Positions 23,645-32,349 are shown, counted from the first letter of the stretch. The stretch: 64,000 nt of DNA from Harryflintia acetispora (GCA_004340125.1 SLUK01000014.1:11754-75753); one strand, 5' to 3'. Made by a program: numbers and translations. Notes: generated by a model from the letters alone, not told the origin.

Positions 23645-26317
23645 TCAATCGGCGCGGCTCCCGGCTTTCCCTTTGATCCATTTCGCCAGCACGATCAGCT
23701 CGTGGAACACCAGCGGCAGCAGCGAAAGCAGCACCAGGTCCACCCATTCCGTAAGGCTCAGCTGCGCGGTGCCGAAGAGGGAGCTCAGAAGCGGCACCTC
23801 GGTCACGGCGATCTGCAAAACGAAACCCACCGCAAAGGCCAGCAGCATGGTCTTGTTTTCCAGATGGTTCATCCGAAAGACCGAACGGGAGGTGTTTCGC
23901 ATCCCAACCGCATGGAAGAGCTGCGAGGTGCCCAGAGTCACAAAGGCATAAGTTTGAGCATGCAGCAGGATGTCCGGCTGCAGCAGCATGTCGCGGATCC
24001 CGGCGAAGGAGACCGGTATTCCGGCTCCCATCAGGTGCCGGATGGGGGAATAGAGGAAGGCGCCCAGGGTCATGGCAGCGATCACCACCCCATAAAACAG
24101 GGTCAGCGCCAGCCCACCGTGGGCAAACAGGCTCTCCTTGGGGTCGCGGGGCGGGTCCTTCATGATGTCCTTATCCTTGCTGTCCACGCCGAGGGCGAGC
24201 CCCGGCAGGCTGTCGGTGATCAGGTTGACCCAAAGGATGTGGATCGCCCGCAGGGGGGCGGCCAGTCCCGCCGCGATGGCGCAGAACATGGCGATCACCT
24301 CGCCGAAGTTGGAGGAAAGCAGGAAGAGCACCGACTTTTTGATGTTCTGATAGATCCCCCGCCCTTCCTCCACCGCCCGCTCGATGGTGGCGAAGTTGTC
24401 GTCGGTGAGCACCATGTCGGCGGCGCCCTTTGCCACGTCGGTGCCGGTGATCCCCATCGCCACACCGATGTCGGCGGCTTTTAAGGAGGGCGCGTCGTTG
24501 ACCCCGTCCCCGGTCATTGAGACGATCTGCCCTTGGGACTGGAAGGCCTTGACGATACGCACCTTGTGCTCGGGCGAGACCCGCGCAAAGAGGCGCAGCC
24601 CGCCAATACGCCGGTTCAGCTCCTCCTGGGGCAGTTCGTCGAGCTCGTCACCGCTCATGCATTGCTCCTCGCGCTCGGCGATCCCGAGGTCCTTGGCGAT
24701 GGCCAGCGCGGTGTCCCGGTGGTCCCCGGTGATCATGACGGTGGTGATCCCCGCCTCCCTGAACACCTGCACCGCGTCCCGCGCCTCGGGCCGCGCCGGG
24801 TCGATCATCCCGCACAGCCCCAGGAAGGTGAGGTTTTCCTCGCTGGCGCTCTCGTCCCCCTCCCGCTCGGCCAGGGCGAGCACGCGCAGCGCCTGCCGGG
24901 CCATCTGCGCGGCCGCGCCGGCGATTCTCCCGCGGTCCTGCTCCGTGATCGGACGGGTTTTCCCCCGCTCGCTGATCCGGTCACAGCGCGCGAGCAGCAG
25001 ATCCATCCCGCCCTTGGTATAGGCGCGCACCGAGCCCCCCGGGGTGCGGTGGACGGTGGTCATCATCTTGCGCTCGGAGTCGAAGGCGCGCTCGTTGATC
25101 CTCGGCAGCTCCCGCTGCAGCCCCTCGCGGGTGAGGGAGTAGCGCGCGCCCATGTCCAGCAGCGCCAGCTCGGTCGGGTCGCCCAAGCGGTTTTGACCCT
25201 CCAGCGAGGCGTCGTTGCAGAGGATGAACCCTTCGAGGAAGCGGCGGTCCCGCTTATCGTCGAGCTCCGTGGCGGCGCGCAGCTCCCCGTCGAGGTAGCA
25301 GCTTTTGACGGTCATCCGGTTCTGGGTGAGGGTGCCGGTCTTATCCGAGCAGACCACGCTGACCGCGCCCAGCGTCTCGACCGAGGGGAGCCGGCGCACA
25401 ATGGTGTTGACCTTGACCATGCGCTGGACCCCCAGCGCCAATACGATGGTGACCACCGCGGGCAGCCCCTCGGGGATGGCGGCGACCGCCAGCGAGATGG
25501 CGGTGAGCAGCATCTCCGGGATGTCCCGGCGCTGGATCAGAGCGATCCCGAACATCAGCACACAGATGACCACCGCCAGGATCCCCAGCAGCCGTCCGAG
25601 GTCGGCCAGGCGGCGCTGCAGCGGGGTCATCTCGTCCTTCTGCCCCTCGAGCAGCGAGGCGATCCGCCCCATTTCGGTGTTCATCCCGGTGGCGACGACC
25701 ACCCCTTCGCCTCGCCCGTAGGTGACGCTGGTGGAGGAATAGGCCATGTTGGCCCGGTCCCCCAGCGCCGTCTTGCCAGCGGCGACAAAGGAGGCGTCCT
25801 TCTCGGCCGGAACACTCTCGCCGGTGAGGGCGGACTCCTCGACCTTTAGGCTCATGCTTTCCAGCAGCCGCAGGTCGGCCGGCACCACCCGTCCGGCCTC
25901 GAGCAGCACCACGTCGCCCACCGCCAGCCCGGCGGCAGGCACCTCGCAGAGCTTCCCGTCCCGGCGCACCAGGGCCTGCGGGCTCGACATCTTTTTAAGC
26001 GCCTCAAGCGCCTGCTGCGCCTTGGACTCCTGGGTCATGCCGATCACGGCGTTGAGCAGCACCACCATCAGAATGATCAGCGCGTCGCTCCATTCGCGCA
26101 GGAAGATCGAGATGGCCGCGGCGGCAAAGAGGATGTAGATCATCGGGTCGCGCAGCTGGGAGAGGAACATCTGCACCCGGCTCTTCTGTTTTTTCTCCCG
26201 CAGCTCGTTGGGGCCGTTTTCCTGAAGGCGCCTTTGCGCCTCCTGCTCGGAAAGTCCCTGACGCGGGTCGACGGACAGCTCCTGGCAGACCGATTGGGCC
26301 GATTTGGATTCGTACAA
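23645..26317 (-). CDS. P-type cation ATPase (Ca2+/Mn2+ type), Mn-riboswitch controlled
   Basis: 890 residues from a TTG at 26317. That codon has AAGGAG at exactly 9 bases, whereas the in-frame ATGs at 26368 and 26419 have no ribosome site and lie in or just below the riboswitch. It has about ten membrane helices, TGES near 165-168, PEGLP near 282-286 in the ion-binding helix, the phosphorylated Asp in CSDKTGTLTQN (about D325), and MTGDGVNDAPSLK in the hinge. The pattern fits PMCA/SERCA-like exporters. The manganese riboswitch upstream favours Mn2+ export, as for known yybP-ykoY-controlled ATPases. Confidence 0.9.
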   Translation of the reverse strand: MYESKSAQSVCQELSVDPRQGLSEQEAQRRLQENGPNELREKKQKSRVQMFLSQLRDPMIYILFAAAAISIFLREWSDALIILMVVLLNAVIGMTQESKAQQALEALKKMSSPQALVRRDGKLCEVPAAGLAVGDVVLLEAGRVVPADLRLLESMSLKVEESALTGESVPAEKDASFVAAGKTALGDRANMAYSSTSVTYGRGEGVVVATGMNTEMGRIASLLEGQKDEMTPLQRRLADLGRLLGILAVVICVLMFGIALIQRRDIPEMLLTAISLAVAAIPEGLPAVVTIVLALGVQRMVKVNTIVRRLPSVETLGAVSVVCSDKTGTLTQNRMTVKSCYLDGELRAATELDDKRDRRFLEGFILCNDASLEGQNRLGDPTELALLDMGARYSLTREGLQRELPRINERAFDSERKMMTTVHRTPGGSVRAYTKGGMDLLLARCDRISERGKTRPITEQDRGRIAGAAAQMARQALRVLALAEREGDESASEENLTFLGLCGMIDPARPEARDAVQVFREAGITTVMITGDHRDTALAIAKDLGIAEREEQCMSGDELDELPQEELNRRIGGLRLFARVSPEHKVRIVKAFQSQGQIVSMTGDGVNDAPSLKAADIGVAMGITGTDVAKGAADMVLTDDNFATIERAVEEGRGIYQNIKKSVLFLLSSNFGEVIAMFCAIAAGLAAPLRAIHILWVNLITDSLPGLALGVDSKDKDIMKDPPRDPKESLFAHGGLALTLFYGVVIAAMTLGAFLYSPIRHLMGAGIPVSFAGIRDMLLQPDILLHAQTYAFVTLGTSQLFHAVGMRNTSRSVFRMNHLENKTMLLAFAVGFVLQIAVTEVPLLSSLFGTAQLSLTEWVDLVLLSLLPLVFHELIVLAKWIKGKAGSRAD

Positions 26318-26424
26318 GTTCAGCAGCTCCTTTTTGATGTGGGTCGTCCTTAGTATGCCCCGCTCCATGCGGGATACCGTGGGCGGCGGGAAAAGAAAAG
26401 AGACCTCCCGCCCGTCCATAAGAC

Positions 26425-26515
26425 GTGCGAAAAGTCTCGTTACCTCAAGCGGACCCCAGGCCAGGGCGGTCGGCCCATGTATGTTGAACCTGAGATTTGA
26501 AACTACTCCCTTGAT
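26425..26515 (-). promoter_or_regulatory. yybP-ykoY manganese riboswitch
   Basis: Reading the minus strand, the leader contains AAGGGAGTAG (26512-26503), TTCAACATAC, a GC-rich arm and GAGGTAACGAGACTTTT (ending near 26430), the hallmark 5' and 3' conserved blocks of the yybP-ykoY aptamer. The ends can pair (AAG/CTT). It lies between a -10 box and the cation ATPase start. A GGGCGGGA / TCCCGCC pairing just downstream (about 26380-26415) could be the expression platform. Known members bind Mn2+ and switch on Mn exporters. Confidence 0.85.
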
Positions 26516-26526
26516 TCGCTGTTTTT

Positions 26527-26532
26527 ATTATA
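26527..26532 (-). promoter_or_regulatory. -10 box for the riboswitch transcript
   Basis: TATAAT on the minus strand about 15 bases before the aptamer. The -35 is poor (TTAACA at a 19-base distance). Confidence 0.6.
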
Positions 26533-26580
26533 GCGCAATTTCAGCGCAAGGTGTTAACAAAGCGTAAAGATTGGGAATTT

Positions 26581-27258
26581 TTACTTGTTGGGGTTCTGGA
26601 ACTTGGGCGGGTCGGCCTTGGTTTCGCCAAAGTGGTTATCCGGCGAAGGGGTGGAGAGGTTGAAGTAGAGCTTGGAGTCCTCGGTCACGCCGAAGCTCTG
26701 GTTTGAGCCGGTGTCCTGCACGCGGTTGAACGCCTCGCGGAACATGGCGTTGTGCGCCTCCTCGCGGTTAAGCAGAAAGTCGATGGTCTCCTTGACGCAC
26801 TTGTCGTCGATCTGGCGGTAAAGGTACTCGTAGACCACCTTGGCGCGTTGTTCGGAGGCGATGTTCGAGAGCAGATCGGCGCACAGGTCCCCCGTGACGG
26901 TGACGTAGTCGGCGGTCCAGGAATAGCCCGAGGCGTTGATCAGCCCGGGATTCAGCCCGGTGAGGACATGGGTCTCGATCTCGCCGGCGGACACCTTCTG
27001 ACTGTCCACGTCATGGCCATTGAGCAGGTTGATGGTGGTGGCGACCATCTCCATGTGGCTGAGCTCCTCGGCGCCGATGTCCAAAAACAGGTCCTTGATG
27101 GCGGGGTCCTTGATCCGCATGCTCTGGGAGATGTACTGCATGGCGGCCTTGAGCTCGCCGTTCGCCCCGCCGAGCTGCTCCTGCATGAGCACCGCGTACT
27201 GCGGGTTGGGCCGCTCGACCTTGACCTCGTGGAAAAGCTGCTTTTCGTGTTTGAACAT
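26581..27258 (-). CDS. Manganese-containing catalase (CotJC-like)
   Basis: 225 residues from the ATG at 27258 (AGAGGG upstream); a start ten codons earlier lacks a ribosome site. A four-helix ferritin-like bundle is indicated by metal-ligand Glu/His motifs: 'LGGANGELKAAMQYISQS' near 30-47, 'DIGAEELSHMEMVATTINLL' near 60-80, and 'EYLYRQIDDK..' with 'NREEAHNAMFREAF' later. It removes H2O2 with a dimanganese centre. It lies just upstream of the Mn-riboswitch and cation ATPase in the same direction, so manganese handling is clustered here. Confidence 0.9.
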   Translation of the reverse strand: MFKHEKQLFHEVKVERPNPQYAVLMQEQLGGANGELKAAMQYISQSMRIKDPAIKDLFLDIGAEELSHMEMVATTINLLNGHDVDSQKVSAGEIETHVLTGLNPGLINASGYSWTADYVTVTGDLCADLLSNIASEQRAKVVYEYLYRQIDDKCVKETIDFLLNREEAHNAMFREAFNRVQDTGSNQSFGVTEDSKLYFNLSTPSPDNHFGETKADPPKFQNPNK

Positions 27259-27320
27259 GAAATCCCTCTTTTCATAAAGTTTTGCCATTAGGTTGCGCAG
27301 AAAAAAGGAAATTATAACAA

Positions 27321-27355
27321 GTGAGCGGGCCGTTGAAATACAACGGCCCGCTCAC
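27321..27355 (-). terminator. Terminator hairpin of the DUF1540 gene
   Basis: Perfect 15-bp stem GTGAGCGGGCCGTTG with a 5-base loop, 14 bases after the DUF1540 stop; also in position to insulate the catalase gene. Confidence 0.8.
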
Positions 27356-27368
27356 TATCCACATCAAA

Positions 27369-27539
27369 CTACTTCTTCAGCTCAAAGGACTTGCAGTCGG
27401 TGCACTGATCCATGGTCGGGTTCATTTCGTGCGTGCCGACGGTGATGCACTCCAGCGCGCAGTAATTCTCGTTCTGGCAGTGGTTGGCGCACTGCTGCAC
27501 GGTGCACTTGATGCAATGGTTGGCATGGCAGGTATCCAT
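27369..27539 (-). CDS. DUF1540 cysteine-rich small protein
   Basis: 56 residues from the ATG at 27539, preceded by AAAAGGAGGG. Cysteines are arranged CHANHCIKC..QQCANHCQNENYC, then 'ECITVGTHE' and 'CTDC' near the end, matching the DUF1540 pattern (Cys-rich, probably metal-binding). DUF1540 proteins are common in spore-forming clostridia and have no settled function. Single gene with its own terminator; next to manganese genes, but a link is only positional. Confidence 0.85.
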   Translation of the reverse strand: MDTCHANHCIKCTVQQCANHCQNENYCALECITVGTHEMNPTMDQCTDCKSFELKK

Positions 27540-27663
27540 TCAAAAATCCCTCCTTTTTCGGATTTATCTTTAGTTTGCCCCGGTGACCATCTTTTATAGC
27601 TAGGGGGAAAAAGGGATTTTTAAATTGGAAGATTCTTCTTTTTATTAAAAAGCTATTCTGCCT

Positions 27664-28536
27664 CTACTGAATCGACTCGGCGACCGCGATCAGCTCCTCA
27701 CGGGTGAGCGGCGCTTTGGCGATCAGGCTCAGCAGCGTCCCGTCGCGCTCGAAGTCGATCTCGTTCCCGTTCACCAGTGCGGCGCTGTGCCCTGCGACCG
27801 TGATCTCCTCCACCGTCCCGTCGGTGGCGCTCACGTAGGCCATTTCGGGGGAGTCTTCCCGCTCCTGGAGCAGCAGGACCTCCTCGCCCTTTCCGTTTAC
27901 AAAGTAGAGATTGGTCCAGCGCAGCCGCTCGCCGCTGTCCCGGCTTCGGACAAACTTCGCGTGCGAAAAGCGGATATCCTCTGGCAGCGAGGCGGGCAGC
28001 AGCACCGGAAAGGTGGTATAGTCGCTTAAGAGCCGGGGGTCGGTGACCGTGAAGGTGTTCTCCTCCTCGATCCTCTCCTGCTCCTCATATTCCTCTTTTG
28101 TCAGCGCCTGCTCCCCGTCGAACGAGACAATCCTTTCCCCTTCGCCGTTGTAGAGCATTCCGGCGGCCCGCAGCACCTCGCCATAGGTCATAAGCTCCCG
28201 CCCGTTTTGGTCAAACAGCCGGCCCCTCATCTCCTCTGGCAGCGGCTCGTCCTCACCCGGCTCCCGCGTCTGCACCACCCGCGAATTGCCCAGCCCCACC
28301 ATCGCCAGCACCCGTCCGGCCAGCTCCCGGGCAAAGGCGGTCTGGGAGAGCAGGCACACCGCCGCCACACAGGCGGCCGCCGTGCCGAGGCGGCGCCCCC
28401 TTCTCCCGGAAACTCCGGCGCGGCGGCGGAGCGCCTCCTTCCTCTTTTGTATTTCGAGCTCCCCGAGCGCCTCCCCCTCGTACCCCGACAGGTCGGTTTC
28501 GATCAGGTTGCACAGGTCATAGAGATTTCGTTTCAT
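27664..28536 (-). CDS. Membrane anti-sigma factor-like protein (DUF4367-type tail)
   Basis: 290 residues. The first 50 are cytoplasmic and basic toward the end (RRRAGVSGRRGRRLG), one membrane helix spans about 51-70 (TAAACVAAVCLLSQTAFA), and the rest is external. The C-terminal part ends 'TLLSLIAKAPLTREELIAVAESI', which resembles DUF4367. It lies 3 bases behind an ECF sigma factor gene, the standard arrangement for a sigma/anti-sigma pair, so it probably holds that sigma factor at the membrane until an envelope signal arrives. Confidence 0.75.
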   Translation of the reverse strand: MKRNLYDLCNLIETDLSGYEGEALGELEIQKRKEALRRRAGVSGRRGRRLGTAAACVAAVCLLSQTAFARELAGRVLAMVGLGNSRVVQTREPGEDEPLPEEMRGRLFDQNGRELMTYGEVLRAAGMLYNGEGERIVSFDGEQALTKEEYEEQERIEEENTFTVTDPRLLSDYTTFPVLLPASLPEDIRFSHAKFVRSRDSGERLRWTNLYFVNGKGEEVLLLQEREDSPEMAYVSATDGTVEEITVAGHSAALVNGNEIDFERDGTLLSLIAKAPLTREELIAVAESIQ

Positions 28537-28539
28537 CGT

Positions 28540-29091
28540 TCATTCCTCCTGATTCCCGGATTCATACAGCCGGCGCAGCCGGCGGCGGCCGCGCGAAAGC
28601 CGGTTGTAAACGGCCGCCGGGCGCAGCCCCGAGCGTTTCGACAGGCTATCGACGTCCTCCCCGCCGAGGTAGTAACATAAAAAGAGCTCCCGGTCCCGCT
28701 CATTGAGGCAACCCAGTAAGCTTTCCAGCTCCTCGCGCGCCTCGGCGCGCAGGGTGCTGTCGTCCGCGGCCGGCTCCGGCTCAAGCCCGTCCAGGCTGCT
28801 GCTCCTACCATCGAGGTACCGCCGCAGGTAATCCACACAGCGGCACCGCGCGATGGCCGCCACCCATCCCTCGAAGCTGCAGCGCTCCCCGTCAAAGCGC
28901 TTGGCGTTCTTCCACACCTCGTAAAGGATATCGTTCTGGCAGTCCTCCTGCCAGGCGGGCAGGGCGTAGAGCTTGCGCGAGACCACGCTTCTTATCAGCC
29001 CCGCGTAGTGCTCCACCAGATAGTCCAGTGCGCGCTCGTCCTGCCTTCGCAGCGCGCCGAGAAAATTCTCCCCATTGATTTCCTGTTTCAT
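28540..29091 (-). CDS. ECF-type RNA polymerase sigma factor
   Basis: 183 residues. Region 2 lies near 20-90 ('YLVEHYAGLIRSVVSRKL', 'DCQNDILYEVWKNAKRFDGERCSFEGWVAAIARCRCVDYLRR') and region 4 near 125-178 ('LLGCLNERDRELFLCYYLGGEDVDSLSKRSGLRPAAVYNRLSRGRRRLRRL'). ATG with GAGGAGCAGAAG upstream. It is co-transcribed with the anti-sigma-like gene. Target genes are unknown. Confidence 0.92.
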   Translation of the reverse strand: MKQEINGENFLGALRRQDERALDYLVEHYAGLIRSVVSRKLYALPAWQEDCQNDILYEVWKNAKRFDGERCSFEGWVAAIARCRCVDYLRRYLDGRSSSLDGLEPEPAADDSTLRAEAREELESLLGCLNERDRELFLCYYLGGEDVDSLSKRSGLRPAAVYNRLSRGRRRLRRLYESGNQEE

Positions 29092-29234
29092 CTTCTGCTC
29101 CTCACTCTTGACAAAAGCGCTTTCACCTATTTATTCGCAGAAAGCGCGTAAAATCTATCACGCGCATTTATTTTTATATCCGCCCTACGGCCATGGCTGT
29201 TTTTATTGCTTCGCTGACGCTCAAGCATCGAAAA

Positions 29235-29480
29235 CGCCCATACCTGCGGTATGGGCGGTAATTGGTGGTCTGTCCTGCCCGCCGGATCGGTATTCCGGCC
29301 ATCCGGCGGGCTGACAGTGAGGCGGTCCCCCCACTCCTGATTGTGCCGGCTGGGAGCGCGCGGACCTATGTATATTTGCGGTTCGTACCGCCAAATTCGG
29401 ATTCGTCTGCCTCGCCGGGGCAAATGGGCGGATACCTCCTTTCTCGTTTCTCTGGTTCCCATTATATCCGTCAAGTGTGA
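29235..29480. ncRNA. Structured noncoding region, possible RNA (family unassigned)
   Basis: No frame has gene-like start, ribosome site and codon use, yet pairing is dense: CGCCCATACC-TGC-GGTATGGGCG (29235-29257); an 11-bp stem GCCCGCCGGAT (29277-29311) extended by CTGTC/GACAG (29270-29317); nested GGTCC/GGACC with CTCC/GGAG (29324-29366); and ATTTG.CGGT-TCGT-ACCG.CAAAT (29374-29396). It lies in the 555-base gap between the ECF sigma gene and the recombinase. The remainder of the gap is AT-rich promoter-type DNA. Strand and function are not determined. Confidence 0.4.
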
Positions 29481-29646
29481 GGCCCGCTTTACCGTTTTTT
29501 GAACAGTTTGGTAACGTTTTCCCGATTAGAGCGAAAATAATCAACATTTTGACGTGACTATATTGTGCTTTACCATGTATAATTTTCCTATGCGCGTTCG
29601 AAATCCGTCGAAATTTCTGCGCAAAATCTACAGAAAGAGGGAAATC

Positions 29647-30294
29647 ATGATGGCAAACAAAGTCTACGGTTACGTCCGGGTCTCGACCCGGGACCAGAAC
29701 GAACACCGCCAGCTCATCGAGCTGCAGGCGTTCGGGGTCGATCGAAAAAACATCTACATGGACAAAATGAGCGGCAAGGATTTCAACCGCCCCTCCTACC
29801 AGCGCCTGGTGCACCGCCGCCTAAAGTCGGGCGACCTGCTGGTGGTCAAGTCGATCGACCGGCTCGGGCGCAACTACGAGGAGATCCTCAACGAGTGGAA
29901 GTACATCTCCAAGCGCCTGGGCGCGGACATCAAGATCCTGGACATGCCCCTGCTCGACACCCGGCGCAGCAACGACCTGATCGGTACCCTGATCAGCGAC
30001 ATCGTGCTGCAGCTGCTCTCCTTCGTGGCCCAGAACGAGCGCGAAAACATCCGCCAGCGCCAGGCGGAGGGGATCGCCGCGGCCAAGGCGCGCGGGGTGC
30101 GCTTCGGCCGCCCGCCGGCGGTGATTCCGGAGGATTTCCCGGAAATCTACGAGCTCTGGCGCGCCAAGGAGATCACCCCCCAGGAGGCGCGGGAGCTCAG
30201 CGGACTGAAATACCACACCTTTTACAAGACCTGCCGCAAGCTCACCGCCGAATACGAAGCGAGGCTTGCGCAGCCCCCCGTCCCGGAGCATTAG
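29647..30294 (+). CDS. Small serine recombinase (resolvase/invertase family)
   Basis: 215 residues. The N-terminal catalytic domain has the nucleophile in YVRVSTRDQN (Ser near 13), 'DKMSGKDFNRPSYQRLV' near 40-57 and 'DLLVVKSIDRLGRNYEEIL' near 62-80. The long E helix ends near 150 (AEGIAAAKARGVRFGRPP), followed by a short C-terminal HTH (ITPQEARELSGLKYHTFYKTCRKL). ATGATG start with AGAGGG upstream. The size fits resolvases and DNA invertases rather than large phage integrases. No transposase accompanies it. Nearby palindromes at 30313-30358 are possible sites. Confidence 0.9.
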   Translation: MMANKVYGYVRVSTRDQNEHRQLIELQAFGVDRKNIYMDKMSGKDFNRPSYQRLVHRRLKSGDLLVVKSIDRLGRNYEEILNEWKYISKRLGADIKILDMPLLDTRRSNDLIGTLISDIVLQLLSFVAQNERENIRQRQAEGIAAAKARGVRFGRPPAVIPEDFPEIYELWRAKEITPQEARELSGLKYHTFYKTCRKLTAEYEARLAQPPVPEH

Positions 30295-30312
30295 CGCAAA
30301 TGAAGGCGTGAT

Positions 30313-30358
30313 AAAATAAATTTATTTTCCATCAATCAAAATGTTTATATTTTGATTG
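30313..30358. repeat. Two AT-rich palindromes after the recombinase gene
   Basis: AAAATAAATTTATTTT (30313-30328, perfect) and CAATCAAAAT-GTTTAT-ATTTTGATTG (30333-30358, perfect 10-bp arms). The second could terminate the recombinase mRNA only poorly, having no T-run. Either could be a recombinase binding site; this is untested. Confidence 0.6.
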
Positions 30359-30415
30359 GACCGCCCCATATTTTTATGAAGAAAAGCGAATCGTGTTAAA
30401 TTTTGATAACAACTC

Positions 30416-30444
30416 TTGTTTTTGATCATTGCCGGTAATATACT
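30416..30444 (+). promoter_or_regulatory. Promoter of the antiporter gene
   Basis: TTGTTT, 17 bases, TATACT. The roughly 95-base leader contains CTGCA/TGCAG and CCCCGCGG/CCGGGG pairings. Confidence 0.65.
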
Positions 30445-30543
30445 TGGGAGCGGTTATTAAATAAGTAGGGAGTACTGCAAAAGAATGCAGCCCGCCCCGC
30501 GGCATTGGACCGGGGGGTTGTCTTTGGGAAAGGAAGCATTGCT

Positions 30544-31842
30544 ATGGAATCTTACCGCTATCTTCTGGACGTCGCACTGATCCTGATCAGCACCAAGCTG
30601 TTCGGGCTTTTGACAAAACGTTTTGACATGCCGCAGGTCGTGGGGGCGCTGCTCGCCGGGCTGATCCTCGGGCCGGCCGTGCTCGGGATTCTGAGCGAAA
30701 CGACCTTCATGGACCGGATCGCCGAGATCGGCGTCATCGTGCTGATGTTCACCGCCGGGCTCGAGACCGACATCCAGGAGCTCAAGCACTCGGGCAAGGC
30801 TTCGTTTATTATCGCGCTGCTGGGCGTGCTCTTCCCGCTGGGCGGCGGATTCCTGGTGGCCCGCCTCTTCAACTCCTCGCCGGACGCCTTCTTACAAAAC
30901 GTCTTTATCGGCGTCATCCTCACCGCCACCTCGGTGAGCATCTCGGTCGAGACCCTCAAGGAGATGGGCAAGCTCTCCACCCGCTCGGGCAATGCCATCC
31001 TGGGCGCGGCGCTGATCGACGACATTCTGGGGATCATCGCTCTGACCGTCATCACCAGCCTCGCCGACAAGAGCGTGAATATCGGGCTGGTGCTGCTCAA
31101 GATCGTGGCCTTCTTCGCGGTCAGTGTCGTGATCGGCCTGCTGGGGCACAAGGGCCTTTCCCACTGGATGGCCCGCTCCGAAACGGATAAGCGCCGCTTC
31201 GTGATCGTGGCGTTCACCTTCTGCCTGCTCTACTCCTTCATCGCCGAGGCGGTGTTCGGGGTGGCGGACATCACCGGCGCCTTCATCGCGGGGCTGGTGA
31301 TCTCCAACACCAGCAAGACCACCTACATCGCCTCGCGGTTTGAAACCTCGTCCTATATGCTGCTCTCGCCGGTCTTCTTCGCGAGCATCGGACTAAAAGT
31401 AGTCCTGCCGCCCATGAGCGCCTCGATCGTCCTCTTCTCGGTGCTTCTGCTGGTGGTCGCGGTACTCACCAAGGTGGTCGGCTGCGGACTGGGGGCAAAG
31501 CTCTGCCGCTACTCGGGCAGCGAGGCCATGCAGATCGGCGTGGGCATGATCTCCCGCGGCGAGGTCGCGCTGATCGTCGCCACCAAGGGGATCTCCAACG
31601 GACTGATGAACGAGACGTTCTTTGGCCCGGTGATCATCATGGTGGTGGCCACCACCATCGTCACCCCGGTGCTGCTGCGCATGGTCTACCACGGCAAGCA
31701 GGCGGACTACAGCGAGCTTATGCACAGCGAACTGGTCGAGCAGTACGAGGAGGTCGAGACCTTCGACCTGGCCTCCCAGGCGATCCTCGAGCAAAACGAG
31801 CACCTGCGCGAGGAGAAACCCGTCCCCTCCGGCAGGAAATAA
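30544..31842 (+). CDS. CPA2-family monovalent cation:proton antiporter
   Basis: 432 residues from the ATG at 30544 (AAAGGAAGC upstream). It has about twelve membrane helices, with the family blocks 'RFDMPQVVGALLAGLILGPAVLG' near 22-44 and 'AEIGVIVLMFTAGLETDI' near 58-75, and the Asp pair expected for ion exchange in 'GAALIDDILGIIALT' near 155-170. It is not fused to RCK/TrkA domains; only a short acidic cytoplasmic tail follows (SELVEQYEEVETF...). It probably exchanges Na+ or K+ for H+. Confidence 0.92.
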   Translation: MESYRYLLDVALILISTKLFGLLTKRFDMPQVVGALLAGLILGPAVLGILSETTFMDRIAEIGVIVLMFTAGLETDIQELKHSGKASFIIALLGVLFPLGGGFLVARLFNSSPDAFLQNVFIGVILTATSVSISVETLKEMGKLSTRSGNAILGAALIDDILGIIALTVITSLADKSVNIGLVLLKIVAFFAVSVVIGLLGHKGLSHWMARSETDKRRFVIVAFTFCLLYSFIAEAVFGVADITGAFIAGLVISNTSKTTYIASRFETSSYMLLSPVFFASIGLKVVLPPMSASIVLFSVLLLVVAVLTKVVGCGLGAKLCRYSGSEAMQIGVGMISRGEVALIVATKGISNGLMNETFFGPVIIMVVATTIVTPVLLRMVYHGKQADYSELMHSELVEQYEEVETFDLASQAILEQNEHLREEKPVPSGRK

Positions 31843-31847
31843 GCCGC

Positions 31848-31882
31848 AAAAGGGCCGCCGCAAATTTGCGGCGGCCCTTTTT
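31848..31882. terminator. Bidirectional terminator
   Basis: 34-base perfect palindrome centred on AAATTT with GC-rich arms (GGGCCGCCGC) flanked by A4 and T5; shared by the antiporter (+) and the NusG-domain gene (-). Confidence 0.93.
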
Positions 31883-31890
31883 ATCCTGTG

Positions 31891-32349
31891 TCATATGACG
31901 ATCTTTTTTTCAATGCTGATTTTCAGCTTGCTGTCCGCGCACTCGAGCGATTGATCCAGCTTGCCGATGTACCCCTGCTTGACGCAGGCTTGATCCTTGC
32001 AGCCCGCCTTGTCGACCCGCACGCGGTAGTCCTTCTTGATCCGCAGGACCACCGGCACCTCCATCGGGTTCATGTCGATGTACAAATCCCCGCGCTTCTT
32101 GCTGATCTGCACCACGCTCTGTGAGTTCTGGGTGATGATCCCATCCTCAAACAGGTCGATGGCCAGCACCTCGCTTCCGTCCACCCGCACGCGCGCGACC
32201 AGCCGCTCACCGGGCTTCCCTCCGCCGGACAGAACCGAGAGCACCGCCACGATCAACACGAACAGGGCCAGCACCGCTCCCGAGATGGCAAGCACCTTTT
32301 TATTCACTTGCAGATTGCGCACCCCGTCGCCAATGCCGGCCATCGTCAT
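31891..32349 (-). CDS. NusG domain II-containing membrane-anchored protein
   Basis: 152 residues from the ATG at 32349 (AGAGG upstream); a TTG three codons earlier is not favoured. One membrane helix lies near 20-42 (VLAISGAVLALFVLIVAVLSVL), followed by an extracytoplasmic NusG domain II-like beta fold with the paired cysteines of the family ('VDKAGCKDQACVKQGYIGKL' and 'SLECADSKLKISI'). Such proteins are common in clostridia and often stand near FMN-transfer/Rnf-type genes, but none is present here. Function unknown. Confidence 0.85.
   Translation of the reverse strand: MTMAGIGDGVRNLQVNKKVLAISGAVLALFVLIVAVLSVLSGGGKPGERLVARVRVDGSEVLAIDLFEDGIITQNSQSVVQISKKRGDLYIDMNPMEVPVVLRIKKDYRVRVDKAGCKDQACVKQGYIGKLDQSLECADSKLKISIEKKIVI

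Noticed and set aside
24533..25849. 438-codon plus-strand frame
   Set aside because: Antisense to the P-type ATPase, with no domain or ribosome site.
29647..30294. Transposon or integron module
   Set aside because: No transposase, terminal repeats or target duplication could be found around the recombinase.
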